Positions 8,195-19,100 are shown, numbered from the stretch's first letter. The stretch: DNA of 64,000 bases from Mucilaginibacter mallensis (GCF_900105165.1 NZ_LT629740.1:1426001-1490000); one strand, 5' to 3'. Notes: generated from the sequence alone by a model not told the origin. Program-made: numbers and translations.

Positions 8195-8536
8195 ATGAAA
8201 GAACAATTGCTCGATTTAATTACGGCTTCAAAATCAAACTCACTGGCATTTAACAGGGTTATTGAATTTATAGGCACTTATTACCAACATCAGCCTGCTG
8301 CATTTAAAAATGGCGATGCCTATAATGAATCTACACAAAATCAAGGAAGCGCAAAGATCTTTGCCTTTGCCCGTATTAATAGCCTGAGCGAAGCAGATAC
8401 CCTTTACTTATTTGCAGAACACTATCATTCAGTGCTGGCTAACCCTCTTGGGACAGATCATCAAAATATCAGGCAATTTATGGCGCACGGCTGGGCAGGA
8501 GTATTTTTCGAAAGCGACGCTTTGATTTTGAAATGA
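8195..8536 (+). CDS. HopJ-family protein
   Basis: 113 residues from the ATG at 8195. An in-frame alternative start at 8153 would add 14 hydrophobic residues unlike the family and is rejected. The conserved HopJ pattern is clear: AFKNGDAYNESTQNQGSAK in the middle and GTDHQNIRQFMAHGWAGV near the end. The family is named after a Pseudomonas type III effector, but it is widespread in bacteria and plants and its biochemical role is unknown. No type III secretion genes are here, so it is probably an ordinary cytoplasmic protein. Confidence 0.85.
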   Translation: MKEQLLDLITASKSNSLAFNRVIEFIGTYYQHQPAAFKNGDAYNESTQNQGSAKIFAFARINSLSEADTLYLFAEHYHSVLANPLGTDHQNIRQFMAHGWAGVFFESDALILK

Positions 8537-8867
8537 TAAAATAGCTATTTATCAATCTGTTTCCGGTCTTTTCATGACAACCCCGGATTATGGGAGTTAC
8601 ATTATTTACGTTGCACTGTTTTATTAATTGTTTTCCAAACAGTTAATAAATGTTATCAGAAAATTGCATTTATTTAATTATAACAGTAATGTAAGTATTT
8701 TTATTCATGAAATAATTGATTATAACTATTATTTGCAAATAAATAAACTTTAATGAAAAATTAGGTGTAGAGCTTCTGGTTTTAACGAGCTGAATAACGG
8801 TTATTAGTATTAGAATTTGATTATGTGAGATTGATTGTAGTTTCCTAATCCTTTTAAATATTAAACC
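8537..8867. other. 331-base AT-rich intergenic region with one hairpin
   Basis: Bases 8621-8633 and 8637-8649 pair over 13 positions with one mismatch around a 3-base loop. No T-run follows, so it is more a dyad or mRNA structure than a terminator. The remainder is AT-rich and presumably carries the promoter of the secreted LamG protein. I find no clean TAnnTTTG element and no coding frame. Confidence 0.4.
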
Positions 8868-11800
8868 ATGAAAGCGTCATCACCATATTTTAAATATCGG
8901 GTCGGTTTCTTAACTCTATTCCTGATTTTTTCTTTTGCCGTCAATGTTTATTCTGCAGGGTTCACTAATACTACTTATGCCTATAGCCTTCCCATAACCC
9001 TACAAACAACATCTTTAGGCATCACCAGCAATCAAACTAGTTTTCCTTACCTGGTTACAATAACTGATGCTTCACTTGTTATTTCAACAACGAGTTGTAA
9101 CAATAAGGTTCAATTTCCAAACGGGCCCGCGTATGATTTCGCCTTTGTTGATGCAACAGCAGGTGAAGTGCCGTATCAGGTAGTGAGTTATAACCAAACC
9201 GCGGGAACATTGTTGGTTTGGGTTCAAGTCCCTACATTAACCCACTCAACAAACAATCTGTTAACTTTTTATTTTGGGTCGGCCACCGCCCCTGCAAACC
9301 ATACAACGGCATTTTATCAATCCACATGGCCGAGTGATTACCAGGCGGTATATCATTTGGATGAAGGGTCATCTTCTGCAGCTGCCATAGATGCTACAAC
9401 CAATGTTAATGCAGGTACACAAACTTCAACAACCGCAGTAGCAGGCAAAATAGGGGGCGCCTACTCTTTTAACGGCAGCAGCAGTAAAATTGTGGCACTT
9501 GCCCCGGCAAGTGTTGGGGGGAACTTTACCTTTTCAGCATGGGTGTATGTAAACACTTTACAAGCCAGCCAGGGAATAGTAACTGACGAAAGCCTCTTAA
9601 GTGGGGGTAGGTTGGGCTTATATACCAGTGGGGGGGTAAAAGCCGGGGTTGAAGCGAAGACTGCCATTTTTACACTTTCAGATCTGTTAGCATCAGGTGG
9701 AACAAATCTTTCTGCGGGTACATGGTATTATGTGCAAGGTGTTTGTTCTACTGTTGCAATTCTAACAACAACCCAAACGTATGTGAACGGCGCGCCTGAC
9801 CGTTCAACCACGGGCACATCTTTAAGCATTACACCAGGGCCAATAGTTATCGGGCAGGATTATGGAGGTGTCAATATCATGAATGGAATTATTGATGAGG
9901 TGCGAATCTCTAATGTTGCTAAAACAGCCGACTGGATAAAAGCAGAATATGTTGATCAGAGTAACCCGGCTGGGTTCTGTTCATCAGGAGCATTAACTGT
10001 GTACAGCACCTTTGCGGCAGCCATACCTGGCGGCTTAACCTATACCTGGACAGGCGGAACCAGTAATAACCCAACTGTGGCTACCAATTGGACTAATACC
10101 ACTACCGGAACAGCCAATCAACTACCTGCTTTTGACGGAACTGCTACCCTGATTATAGGATCAGGCTCGTTCAGCCCCTCGTTAACTGCTGATGAAAAAG
10201 TTTTTGGTTTAACTGTAAACAGTGGCGCAACTTTAAATTTAAACGGGCATAATTTAAATATTGCCTGTAATTTGAATAATACAGGTACCGGTACTATTAA
10301 TTGGGCCAATAGCAATACATCTGCAATAACCTGGAATGGCTCAATGGCGGCCCAAAGCTATAATGGAGGGACAACCACGGGTTACACGCATGTGGGTAAC
10401 ATGGTAATTAATAATTCAGCAAGTGGCACTGTTACTATTAATAATGATACCGTAGATATATATAACCAGCTAACTATGACAAAAGGCAACCTGGCTGTTA
10501 GTCCGGCGGCTATTGTTAATATTAAAAGTAATGCCGAACAAACAGCCAATGTAGCGTCCATACCATCAGGCAGCAGTATTACAGGTTCGGTTAATGTGGA
10601 GCGTTATATTACGGGCGGTACCGTCGCCACACGCACCTGGCGATTAATGTCATCACCAATTTACAATAGTGCAGGTACTTATAATTTTGTGAGCAATCTT
10701 AAGCAAAATCTCATAGTTACAGGTACCGGAGGAGCTAGTGCGGGGTTTGATCCGCCAGCATCATGGCTCACCAGCTATACGGTCAATGGTCCTACTGTAC
10801 TCACGTACAGCAATGGATTGTTTTATGGCCTTACCAGCAGCACTCAGACGGCACAGGTAGGTACCGGGTTTTATTTTTATTTCAGGGGTGATCGAATTCA
10901 TAATTTACCATCTAAACTTGTAAGTGTTGGTGGTGTTTATGCAATTCCTGACGCAAATACCATTGGTTTATGGACAGGCACACTTAACCAGGGCACGCAA
11001 ACGCTTAGTCTTTCAGGAGCGAACAGTTTTTTTTGTATCGGTAACCCTTACGCCTGTACCATAAATGCAAATAACATTACGGGTACAAACCTTTTAAGCA
11101 CTGGCGTCGTAAATGTTTTTGTATATGATTATACGCACAATGCCACCAATACCACAATAGCTACCGGAGTCCCTTATATTTCTTCGGGGGAGGGGATTTT
11201 TGTGCAGTCGTCTACCGCTAGTACCGGGAGTGTTGTGTTTTCTGAATCAATGAAAGATGTTACTCCTGCTCATCAGCCGGGATATACAGGTTCACCTGCG
11301 GTGCCGTTAACAATGTCTGTTGTGCAGCACACGGGGCAGGATTCGTATATCCGTTTAAGGATGATCCTGAATGCCAGTCATTCTGACCTCGCTTACATCA
11401 GGTTTAATAAGAACTATAAATCAATCTTTGATCCCACTGAAGATATTCGTGATTTTAGTGCCAGCGGCCAAACCGTATTTTTTGGCAGCATGACCAGTGA
11501 TAGTGTAGAGGTTGATGTTAATTCGATGCCAACGGTACAAAAGAAATTATCATTTTATTTAAGTGTTAACGCCTCAGCAAGCGGAAATTACACTATAAAA
11601 AAACTGGACCTGGTTGGGATAGATAAGGTTTACGATGTATGGCTGGTAGATCATTATAAAAATGATACAGTTAACATGCGGACTGTTGATTCAACTACGT
11701 TTGCTATTGATAAAACTAACCCGTTAACTTATGGAAACAGCAGGTTTGAGGTAGCTATCATTCAAAAAGAGCTTCCACCTTATCAGCTTATCTCATTTAC

Positions 11801-12314
11801 AGGCAAACGGGTATTGTTAAATAACCAGCTTACCTGGAAAACTAAAAATGAGTATTTCTATACCACTTTCGACTTGCAGAAAAGCGTGGATAACGGAGTT
11901 ACTTATAATGATATACAAACCATACAATCCGATAGTACCGGCAGTTATTCTTACACTGATAAAAACGCGGCTAATGCCAAATTAATGTACCGGTTAAAAC
12001 AAACGGATATTAATAACAATGTTACTTATTCAAATGTGGTCATTCTACAAGCCGGGGTAAATAACCTGGTTGAGTTTGATATTTTTCCCAATCCGACAGC
12101 TTGGTCTATCCAGTTCCGTTTGCGTCAGGAAGTCAAACTGCCATTGAAAATGAATATCTATAATTCATCAGGTATTCTGGTCATGTCCACTGTTTTTAAT
12201 GCCAATACAGGCATACAGAACGTGAGTAGTTTAAGCCATGGCTCCTATATAATTAACCTGCTGGATAGTAGTACGAGTAAAGATTTGGGAATGGCAAAGT
12301 TTATTAAGTTATAG
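8868..12314 (+). CDS. Large secreted DUF2341/LamG protein with type IX secretion signal
   Basis: 1148 residues. A signal peptide covers about 1-30. A DUF2341-like domain (about 40-140) follows, with FPNGPAYDFAFVDA and LLTFYFGSATAPANHT. A LamG/concanavalin-like jellyroll spans about 165-360, with YHLDEGSSSAAAIDATTN and GIIDEVRISNVAKTADW. Next come Thr/Asn-rich repetitive beta regions (about 390-580), an adhesin-type block containing VERYITGG and TWRLMSSPIY, and beta-sandwich regions. The last ~80 residues (FDIFPNPT, then SHGSYIINL and KFIKL) are a type A sorting domain for the type IX system, so it should cross the outer membrane and be anchored at or released from the surface. It likely binds glycan or mediates adhesion; no catalytic domain is visible. 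Confidence 0.85.
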   Translation: MKASSPYFKYRVGFLTLFLIFSFAVNVYSAGFTNTTYAYSLPITLQTTSLGITSNQTSFPYLVTITDASLVISTTSCNNKVQFPNGPAYDFAFVDATAGEVPYQVVSYNQTAGTLLVWVQVPTLTHSTNNLLTFYFGSATAPANHTTAFYQSTWPSDYQAVYHLDEGSSSAAAIDATTNVNAGTQTSTTAVAGKIGGAYSFNGSSSKIVALAPASVGGNFTFSAWVYVNTLQASQGIVTDESLLSGGRLGLYTSGGVKAGVEAKTAIFTLSDLLASGGTNLSAGTWYYVQGVCSTVAILTTTQTYVNGAPDRSTTGTSLSITPGPIVIGQDYGGVNIMNGIIDEVRISNVAKTADWIKAEYVDQSNPAGFCSSGALTVYSTFAAAIPGGLTYTWTGGTSNNPTVATNWTNTTTGTANQLPAFDGTATLIIGSGSFSPSLTADEKVFGLTVNSGATLNLNGHNLNIACNLNNTGTGTINWANSNTSAITWNGSMAAQSYNGGTTTGYTHVGNMVINNSASGTVTINNDTVDIYNQLTMTKGNLAVSPAAIVNIKSNAEQTANVASIPSGSSITGSVNVERYITGGTVATRTWRLMSSPIYNSAGTYNFVSNLKQNLIVTGTGGASAGFDPPASWLTSYTVNGPTVLTYSNGLFYGLTSSTQTAQVGTGFYFYFRGDRIHNLPSKLVSVGGVYAIPDANTIGLWTGTLNQGTQTLSLSGANSFFCIGNPYACTINANNITGTNLLSTGVVNVFVYDYTHNATNTTIATGVPYISSGEGIFVQSSTASTGSVVFSESMKDVTPAHQPGYTGSPAVPLTMSVVQHTGQDSYIRLRMILNASHSDLAYIRFNKNYKSIFDPTEDIRDFSASGQTVFFGSMTSDSVEVDVNSMPTVQKKLSFYLSVNASASGNYTIKKLDLVGIDKVYDVWLVDHYKNDTVNMRTVDSTTFAIDKTNPLTYGNSRFEVAIIQKELPPYQLISFTGKRVLLNNQLTWKTKNEYFYTTFDLQKSVDNGVTYNDIQTIQSDSTGSYSYTDKNAANAKLMYRLKQTDINNNVTYSNVVILQAGVNNLVEFDIFPNPTAWSIQFRLRQEVKLPLKMNIYNSSGILVMSTVFNANTGIQNVSSLSHGSYIINLLDSSTSKDLGMAKFIKL

Positions 12315-12429
12315 AAAGCTTTATGAAAGTGTTGTGCTGCCCTGCAGTAATAAATTCAAATCCTGTTATTGCACAAAATAAAGGGTACTACACTTTCATT
12401 ACTGAGGTTGCGAATAAAAATCTTGTGAT

Positions 12430-13509
12430 ATGCTTTTACACAGTTACCCATGTATTATCTGTTTGCTGATAGTTTTATCTTCAGCAATTATTACCTGTTT
12501 AATAATTCCCCGTATTATAGATGCAGCGCATATCCATCAGATATATGACATCCTTGGCAATTGTAGAAAACAGCATGATCAGGGCATTCCGCGCTTAGGT
12601 GGCGTAGCAATTTTTATAGGTTTTATCGTCTCGTTTTTATTACCCGGTCTTCCCGGCGAAAAGTTAAATATCAATTACTTATTGTGTGGTTTCATTATCA
12701 TTTTTGCACTTGGCCTGATAGATGATCTGGCCGGCGTAACGGCACGCACTAAATTCATCACTCAGTTTATTGCGGCATTTATCCTGGTTATCCCTGGCGA
12801 TATAAGAATTAGTAATATGTATGGCTTTTTGGGTATATACGAATTACCTTATGTACTCAGTTCATTGTTAACGATTTTCCTGATCATGCTGGTGGTAAAT
12901 GCCTTTAACCTGATAGATGGAATTGATGGTTTGGCAGCGACAACCGGTATATTTGTGAACGGCACCTTAGGCTTGCTTTTTATTTACATGGGGCAGTATG
13001 AACTTGCTGCGTTACCCTTATCACTAGTTGGGGCGCTCATCGGGTTCCTGAAATTCAATATAACCCCGGCTAAAATATTTATGGGCGATACCGGTTCACT
13101 GTTAATAGGTTTGGTATCCATCATTTCAGCTATTAAATTTATCGAGATGAGTAAATTTATTAATTCATCGCCATTGCGCGTTTATTCAGCACCGCTATTG
13201 ATAATTGCATTGCTGATGGGCCCGGTATTTGACACTATAAGGGTTATGGTTATTCGTATTACCAAAGGCATTTCGCCCTTTACTGCAGATCGCAATCACA
13301 ATCATCACCGGATGCTGAAAATCGGGTTTAATCACCTACAGACCACTATTGTTTTTGCTATATTAAATGCCATTTCAATAGCTATTGTATTGTTTTTGGA
13401 TGGTATTAACAGTTCATTTTTGCTTTGCTATGTGTTTTTAACATACTTGTTTTTTAATGGATTTTTAACATTTACTATTCGTTTTAAACAACGCTCATTA
13501 ACATCATAG
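12430..13509 (+). CDS. MraY/WecA-type undecaprenyl-phosphate sugar-1-phosphate transferase
   Basis: 359 residues with about 10-11 membrane helices. The catalytic signatures of the polyprenyl-phosphate N-acetylhexosamine-1-phosphate transferases are present. These are LGLIDDLAG (Asp98, Asp99), NLIDGIDGLA (Asp163, Asp166), KIFMGDTGSL, and the cytoplasmic histidine cluster DRNHNHHRM. It should load a HexNAc-1-phosphate from UDP-sugar onto undecaprenyl phosphate at the inner membrane, starting an O-antigen, capsule or exopolysaccharide unit. The histidine motif and the absence of cell-wall neighbours favour WecA/TagO over MraY. It stands alone behind the secreted LamG gene, without other glycosyltransferases. 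Confidence 0.9.
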   Translation: MLLHSYPCIICLLIVLSSAIITCLIIPRIIDAAHIHQIYDILGNCRKQHDQGIPRLGGVAIFIGFIVSFLLPGLPGEKLNINYLLCGFIIIFALGLIDDLAGVTARTKFITQFIAAFILVIPGDIRISNMYGFLGIYELPYVLSSLLTIFLIMLVVNAFNLIDGIDGLAATTGIFVNGTLGLLFIYMGQYELAALPLSLVGALIGFLKFNITPAKIFMGDTGSLLIGLVSIISAIKFIEMSKFINSSPLRVYSAPLLIIALLMGPVFDTIRVMVIRITKGISPFTADRNHNHHRMLKIGFNHLQTTIVFAILNAISIAIVLFLDGINSSFLLCYVFLTYLFFNGFLTFTIRFKQRSLTS

Positions 13510-14137
13510 CCCGGATTATATCAGTGATCTTATTTTCTGATCAATTAAGATCAGCCAGTATATCCAGGGAAGGGATTCAACTGCCGGATCTGTTTGCCAG
13601 CATAATTACCTGCCTGTCGCCTGGCCGTCAGTTACGGATCTGGTGATACCACAAACGGGAACCTGTTTACGCAGCAGTACAGCCCAACTGATACTCACAA
13701 ATCCCCTATAACTCCATCAGGTGATAGTGCAGTAATACTTGCATTCTTAAAATCTTTCAGGTTTCTGATTACAATAAAAACGCAAACCAAATATTATTGG
13801 TGTTGTTATTACAATTATTTATTTGTTTTTGAAAAAAATCTTTTAGATTAGCGCTAATTATAACCTACGCAGGCATTAATGAATGTCTGCATAAATTCAA
13901 TTTTGAATATTTTATGAAATATTAGGTAGGCCGACTTTATGAATTGAAGATGTGTAATAGCTGTTAATTGGTAATTATCAGGCTGAAAATTCTTCAATTA
14001 TTAAGATGGCTTTGTAATAATTATATAATGCAATTTAATTGTTTATTAAACAGTTAAATTAATGTGACAATATTTAGAAAGTTTAAGCACATTGTTTTTG
14101 CTGATCAGGCATTGATAATGGTTTCACCTCATATAAA
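13510..14137. other. 628-base intergenic region before the ECF sigma gene
   Basis: A short dyad, TGATCTTA at 13525-13532 and TAAGATCA at 13546-13553, lies right behind the transferase gene and may mark its transcript end; it has no T-run. Bases ~13560-13730 are noticeably richer in G+C than the rest. In all frames I checked they contain stops and no recognisable protein. The remaining ~400 bases are AT-rich and should hold the sigma-factor promoter. I see no RNA gene. Confidence 0.4.
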
Positions 14138-14716
14138 ATGATGAAATTGCATGATCTTCCGGATGAGAGATTGATCGAACTTTTCGAACTGGGCGATATT
14201 GCAGCTTTTGAAGAGATATATAACAGGTATTGGCTTAAACTTTATTCTGCTGCGTATAACCGGTTAAAAGAAAGGGAAGCCGCTCAGGAAATTGTGCAGG
14301 ATTTCTTTACCAGTTTCTGGGTCAACAGGGCACAACTCAAAATACATTCCTCGCTTCAGGGTTATCTGTTTTCCGCTATTAAATATTCAGTGTTAAACTA
14401 TAAGCGGGCAGAAAATGTAAGAGCCGACTATTGTGAATTATTATTGATGGCCAACAATAGCTCGCACAATCCAACAGAAGAGTATGTTACTTATAAAGAG
14501 CTGATGGAAAGCATTAATAGTGGTGTTGAGCAGTTACCCCCTAAATGCCGTTCGGTTTTTGAACTTAGCCGCAATCAATACAAATCGAATAAAGAAATAG
14601 CTAAACTGCTGGATATATCTGAAAAAACAGTAGAAAATCATTTAACCAAAGCGCTCAGGTATTTGAGGGTAAATGTTAATACGTCAATCCTTTTGCTTTT
14701 CTTTTTCTTTCGTTAG
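14138..14716 (+). CDS. ECF sigma factor of the SusC/FecR-linked type
   Basis: 192 residues. Region 2 (about 15-85) has AFEEIYNRYWLKLYSAAY, then EAAQEIVQDFFTSFW and LQGYLFSAIKYSVLNY. Region 4 (about 128-180) has LPPKCRSVFELSRNQYKSNKEIAK and ISEKTVENHLTKALRYLR. This is the Bacteroidota group found with FecR and SusC genes. The FecR-like anti-sigma gene follows 221 bases downstream, then an STN-bearing SusC: a standard trans-envelope switch in which substrate binding to SusC releases the sigma factor. The C-terminus ends in an unusual run of Leu and Phe. Two ATG codons stand in tandem at the start. Confidence 0.93.
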   Translation: MMKLHDLPDERLIELFELGDIAAFEEIYNRYWLKLYSAAYNRLKEREAAQEIVQDFFTSFWVNRAQLKIHSSLQGYLFSAIKYSVLNYKRAENVRADYCELLLMANNSSHNPTEEYVTYKELMESINSGVEQLPPKCRSVFELSRNQYKSNKEIAKLLDISEKTVENHLTKALRYLRVNVNTSILLLFFFFR

Positions 14717-14937
14717 GTTTTATAAACCATAAGCAGGTATTCGCTGTACTCATACGCCGGTGCCATCCACACATTTAGTAACTATATACGCAAACAGGTT
14801 TCCCGCAAGTTTTTAAACTTAGCAGTAGAGGCTACTTAAAGATTTTATAAATTATTTTTTCAAGCAGTAGGGGATAGCGCCTTTTTAAGTTACATCATTA
14901 TATAAACCATAATTAAACTTCGTTCAAATTGCCCTTA

Positions 14938-15969
14938 ATGAAAAAGAAACTATCGGCAGATATTTTGGAAAAATATTTCAAAGGTGATTGCAATGAAAAT
15001 GAAATTGCCGAAATAAACTCATGGTACAATTCATTTGAACATGATGAGGATGATATTTCTGATCTGCCGGATCTGGAAAAAGAGTTATTCAAGGATCTGA
15101 TGTTGAATAATATCAGGGAAAATATTAAAAAGACCGAAGCTGATAATGTAATTAATTTAAAGAGAACAAAATTTTACCGCTCCCTACTATATTTTATTAG
15201 CAGTGCTGCCGCTATACTTTTAATTGCGTTTTTTCTCAAAAGCAAAATGCCGCGTATTTCTCCTGTGGAAGATAAGGAGGAGTTAGTCATTAACAATATG
15301 ACAAACACCATTCACAAAATGGTACTTTCTGATGGGAGTAAGGTATGGTTAAGCCCCAATTCGCAACTAACTTATTTAAAGGTATTTGATAAGCACAGCC
15401 GACAGGTTGCGCTAAGCGGCGAGGCTTTTTTTGAGGTAACCAAAGATCATAGTAGGCCCTTTTCAATTTATAGCGGAAAAATAACAACCAAGGTATGGGG
15501 TACAAGTTTCCGCATCAGATCTTATAAAAACGATATTCCCAAAGTTGATGTGGTTACCGGTAAGGTTTCAGTAAGTATTTATAAAGTAAACCGTGCGACA
15601 ACTGATCTAAGCAGCCCGGTTCAAACTAATCCGGTACAGGAAGTTATGCTGACGCCTAACCAGGAGGCCATTTACGATACAAAATTAAATACATTAAAAA
15701 AGAATACCGAAATAAAGGATACTACTATAAATATCTGGAAAAAGACAAATGTATCTTTTGATAATACGCCTATGGCGGATGTATTTAAGGTGCTCAATAA
15801 AAAATTCAAAGTTCATATTTGGTCGGCAGATAAGAAAATTAATGCCGATTACTTAAATGCTGATTTTACAGATGAGAGTTTACCGGCAATTATGGAAATG
15901 CTGAAAAACACGATGAACGTAAACTATGCAATTAATGGTAGCGAATTTGTTCTGGTAAGTAATAGATAA
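14938..15969 (+). CDS. FecR-family anti-sigma factor
   Basis: 343 residues from ATG 14938; a TTG nine bases upstream is not needed. There is a cytoplasmic N-terminal sigma-binding region (about 1-75) and one membrane helix (about 80-98, LLYFISSAAAILLIAFFL). The periplasmic FecR domain has the signature TIHKMVLSDGSKVWLSPNSQL, then ALSGEAFFEV and FSIYSGKITTKVWGTSF. A C-terminal DUF4974 domain (about 270-340, VSFDNTPMADVFKVLNKKF) contacts the STN domain of the transporter. It should hold the ECF sigma at the membrane until the downstream SusC signals that its glycan is bound. Confidence 0.94.
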   Translation: MKKKLSADILEKYFKGDCNENEIAEINSWYNSFEHDEDDISDLPDLEKELFKDLMLNNIRENIKKTEADNVINLKRTKFYRSLLYFISSAAAILLIAFFLKSKMPRISPVEDKEELVINNMTNTIHKMVLSDGSKVWLSPNSQLTYLKVFDKHSRQVALSGEAFFEVTKDHSRPFSIYSGKITTKVWGTSFRIRSYKNDIPKVDVVTGKVSVSIYKVNRATTDLSSPVQTNPVQEVMLTPNQEAIYDTKLNTLKKNTEIKDTTINIWKKTNVSFDNTPMADVFKVLNKKFKVHIWSADKKINADYLNADFTDESLPAIMEMLKNTMNVNYAINGSEFVLVSNR

Positions 15970-16055
15970 CCCAATTATAAATAACAGGCCTAATTAAATG
16001 ATGAACGATATGGAAAAACCCTAAACCCAATCCTCCAATTTCTTGGAAAAAGAAT

Positions 16056-16076
16056 AGGAGTGCTGATGACACTCCT
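16056..16076 (+). other. Hairpin in the fecR-susC leader
   Basis: AGGAGTG (16056-16062) and CACTCCT (16070-16076) form a perfect 7-base stem with a 7-base loop, without a T-run. It lies 13 bases before a second hairpin that does have one, so the two could be alternative or stacked structures in the susC leader. Confidence 0.55.
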
Positions 16077-16088
16077 AAACCTTTTGAA

Positions 16089-16133
16089 ACCCGTGATAGA
16101 ACGCCTTAAAATAAGGTGAACGGGTCTTTTTGT
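16089..16133 (+). terminator. Terminator-like hairpin directly before susC (possible attenuator)
   Basis: The outer stem is ACCCGT (16089-16094) with ACGGGT (16120-16125). The inner stem is CCTTA (16104-16108) with TAAGG (16112-16116). CTTTTTG and a second T-run follow at once. It separates fecR from susC and ends 36 bases before the susC ATG at 16169. It may simply end the sigma-fecR transcript, or act as an attenuator limiting read-through into susC. Confidence 0.6.
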
Positions 16134-16168
16134 CTCTTTTTTTAACAAAAAATAAACGATTTAAATTT

Positions 16169-19100
16169 ATGAAAATTTATTTACAAAATCATTTTGACTG
16201 GTGTAAGATCATGAAAATCACTTTTAGTCAGATAGTAATAATACTCATTTTTACAGGGATGTCATATGCTACAACCAGCAAAGGGCAGGCTGTTTTACAG
16301 CAACGCTTTGATGTAAATATTCACAGCACCAGCCTTGGCACAGCCCTGAAACAATTAGAGAAAGAAGCGAGTCTGAAATTTGTATACCCTAAAAGCTTAG
16401 TAGCCGGAGAAGAAGATGTAGCTATTGATGCAAAGCAGCAAACTTTAGGCGAAATACTTACCGCAATTTTGCAGCCCAGGGGAATTGCCTTTGCCTATAT
16501 AGGCGACCGGATTGTATTGAGTAAAATTAATCAACCGGTAAATGAAACGGAACAGAAAACTCCGCAAACAGATGCTACTGTGCCTGCCGATAATAATACA
16601 AAAACCGTAACAGGTAAAGTAACCGATGAGGAAAATATGCCTTTGCCGGGTGTCACCGTTAAAATTAAGGGTACATCATTAGGCACACAAACCAATATTA
16701 AGGGTGAATATTCACTAAGTACCCCTGATGCGGGCGCAACCCTTATTTTTTCATTTATTGGTTTTGTGCAACAGGAAGTATTAATCAATGGGCAAAGTAC
16801 TATCAATATACAGCTTAAAGGAACACCCAGCAATTTAAATGAAGTGGTTGTAATTGGTTATGGTAGCCAAAGAAAATCAGATGTTACAAGCGCAGTTGCA
16901 ACAGTACAGGCAAAGGATTTTGTTTCAGGTCCTGTTACAGATGCAGCAGCACTTCTTAAAGGAAAAGTAGCAGGGCTTTCTGTTTCTAATCCTTCGGGCG
17001 ATCCAAACGCACAGTCACAAATCATTTTAAGGGGTATCAATACAATTGGTGGCGCTAATACCGCACCCCTTGTAATTGTGGATGGTGTTCCGGGTGATCT
17101 TTTAACGGTTGCCCCGGAAGATATTGCTGAAATTTCGGTTCTGAAAGACGCATCAGCTACAGCTATTTACGGTGTAAACGGATCGAATGGTGTTATTATT
17201 ATTACTACAAAGCATTCTAACGGAGGTATTACTGAAATTAGTTATAATGGTAGTATTAGTACGCAACAAATAAGTAGGGCACCCAAGTTACTTACCGCTC
17301 AGGATTATCGGAACCAAATAGCCGCGGGCACACGGGATTCGTCTTACGATAAAGGAAGTTCAACTGACTGGATGAAAGCCATTGAAAATAAGTTTCCATT
17401 ATCAGAACTTCAAAATTTAACTTTTAGGGGTGGCAATAACCAAACCAATTATCTGGCATCGCTCGATTACCGTTTCCTGAATGGTATATTCCAGCAATCA
17501 AATCATCAGCAAATAACAGGTAGGGTTGATATCAATCACTCGATGCTAGATGGTAAATTAAAATTCAACCTGGGTTTATTGCAAACCAATTTTAATGACC
17601 TGCCATTCAATTACTATGATTACGAACAGGTATTTAAAATGAACCCAACTGCACCTGTTAAAGAACCTAATGGCAGCTATTACCAGGAGCCCAATAATTT
17701 TGAATACCAAAACCCGGTATCCGATATTTATAATACGGATCAGCCACAGTCGTCATATAGGGATAAATATAACGCCACCATCACCATTTTACCGGTTGAT
17801 GGGCTCCGTTTAGTAGCCACAGGCTCTTATCAAAAGAGTGGTTATTTAAACCAATATTTTGCCAATTTTCAAAATATATCAACTATTCGTGATGCTCAAA
17901 ATGGTGTTGCAAGTACCGCTAGCGGGCAATCTATCGACAGGTATTTAAACCTTTCTGCAGAATATTCAAAAGCAGTGGGTGATCATCATTTTGCATTGCT
18001 GGCAGGCTATGAGTACCAGGATGATGATACCTTTAATTCAAGCATAACCAATCATGATTTCCCAACTGACGATTCCTCACTTGGCTATAATGATATAGGC
18101 CTGGGCGCAGCACAAAAAAATGGCCTGGATGTTATTGGAAGCTCACGTTATCAAACAAATCTGATCAGCTACTTTGGAAGGTTTACTTATAATTACAAAG
18201 ATAAATATCTGTTATTGGCAAGTTTGCGTATTGATGGTGCCAGCCAGTTATACGGTGCAAAAGAACCTTATGGTAAATTTCCTTCAGTACAGGCCGGATG
18301 GAGGATCACCAAAGAAGATTTTATGGCAGATCAGCACATTTTTGATGACCTGAAATTACGCATAGGCTACGGTGTTACCGGCAACCAGCCGGCTGCTGGT
18401 TTCCTTGGTGTAGGCCTACTGGGCTATGGAAATTATATTTTATATAACGGACAATGGATACAAACCCTGGGCCCAAGCCAGAACGCCAACCCAGATTTAA
18501 GGTGGGAGCAAAAACATGAAACTAATCTTGGTTTAGATTATGTTATGTTTAAGGGGCTGATAAATGGCACTATAGACGTATACGATAACAAAACTACCGG
18601 TCTTTTGTATAATTACCAGGTGCCAAGTCCTCCAAATTTATATCCCAACACCGAAGCTAATGTGGGCACATTGGAAAATAAGGGTATCGAGGTCGCAATT
18701 AACGTTAATCCAATCAGACAGAAAGATTTCCAATGGACCAGTGGTTTCACCTTCTCAACAAATTCAAATAAACTGATCAGCCTTTCAAATGATTTGTACA
18801 AGGCAACAGTTCCGTATTTTGTAACAGGTAATACGGGCGATCCTATAACCACCTCTACCAATATTGTACAGGTTGGGCAACCAATAGGCCAGTTTTTTGG
18901 GTTTAAAGTTGTGGGGGTATCAGCAGATGGGAAATGGATATACCAGGAACCAAATGGCAAGGATGTTCCCTACGATCAATTCAATCACGCTTTCTCAGAT
19001 AAACAAGTACTTGGTAATGGTTTACCAAAATATTATGCGGGATGGAACAATACCATAAATTATAAAAATTGGGATTTCAGTGTAACTATGCGTGGTGCCT

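Noticed and set aside
8195..8536. HopJ as proof of a type III secretion system
   Set aside because: The family is widespread outside type III bacteria and no secretion genes are present.
13560..13730. G+C-richer block considered as a gene remnant
   Set aside because: I translated several frames and found stops and nothing recognisable; it stays as plain intergenic sequence.
16130..16168. Upstream TTG start for the first susC
   Set aside because: It falls inside the terminator T-run and would put a basic, non-signal extension before the typical MKIYLQ start.
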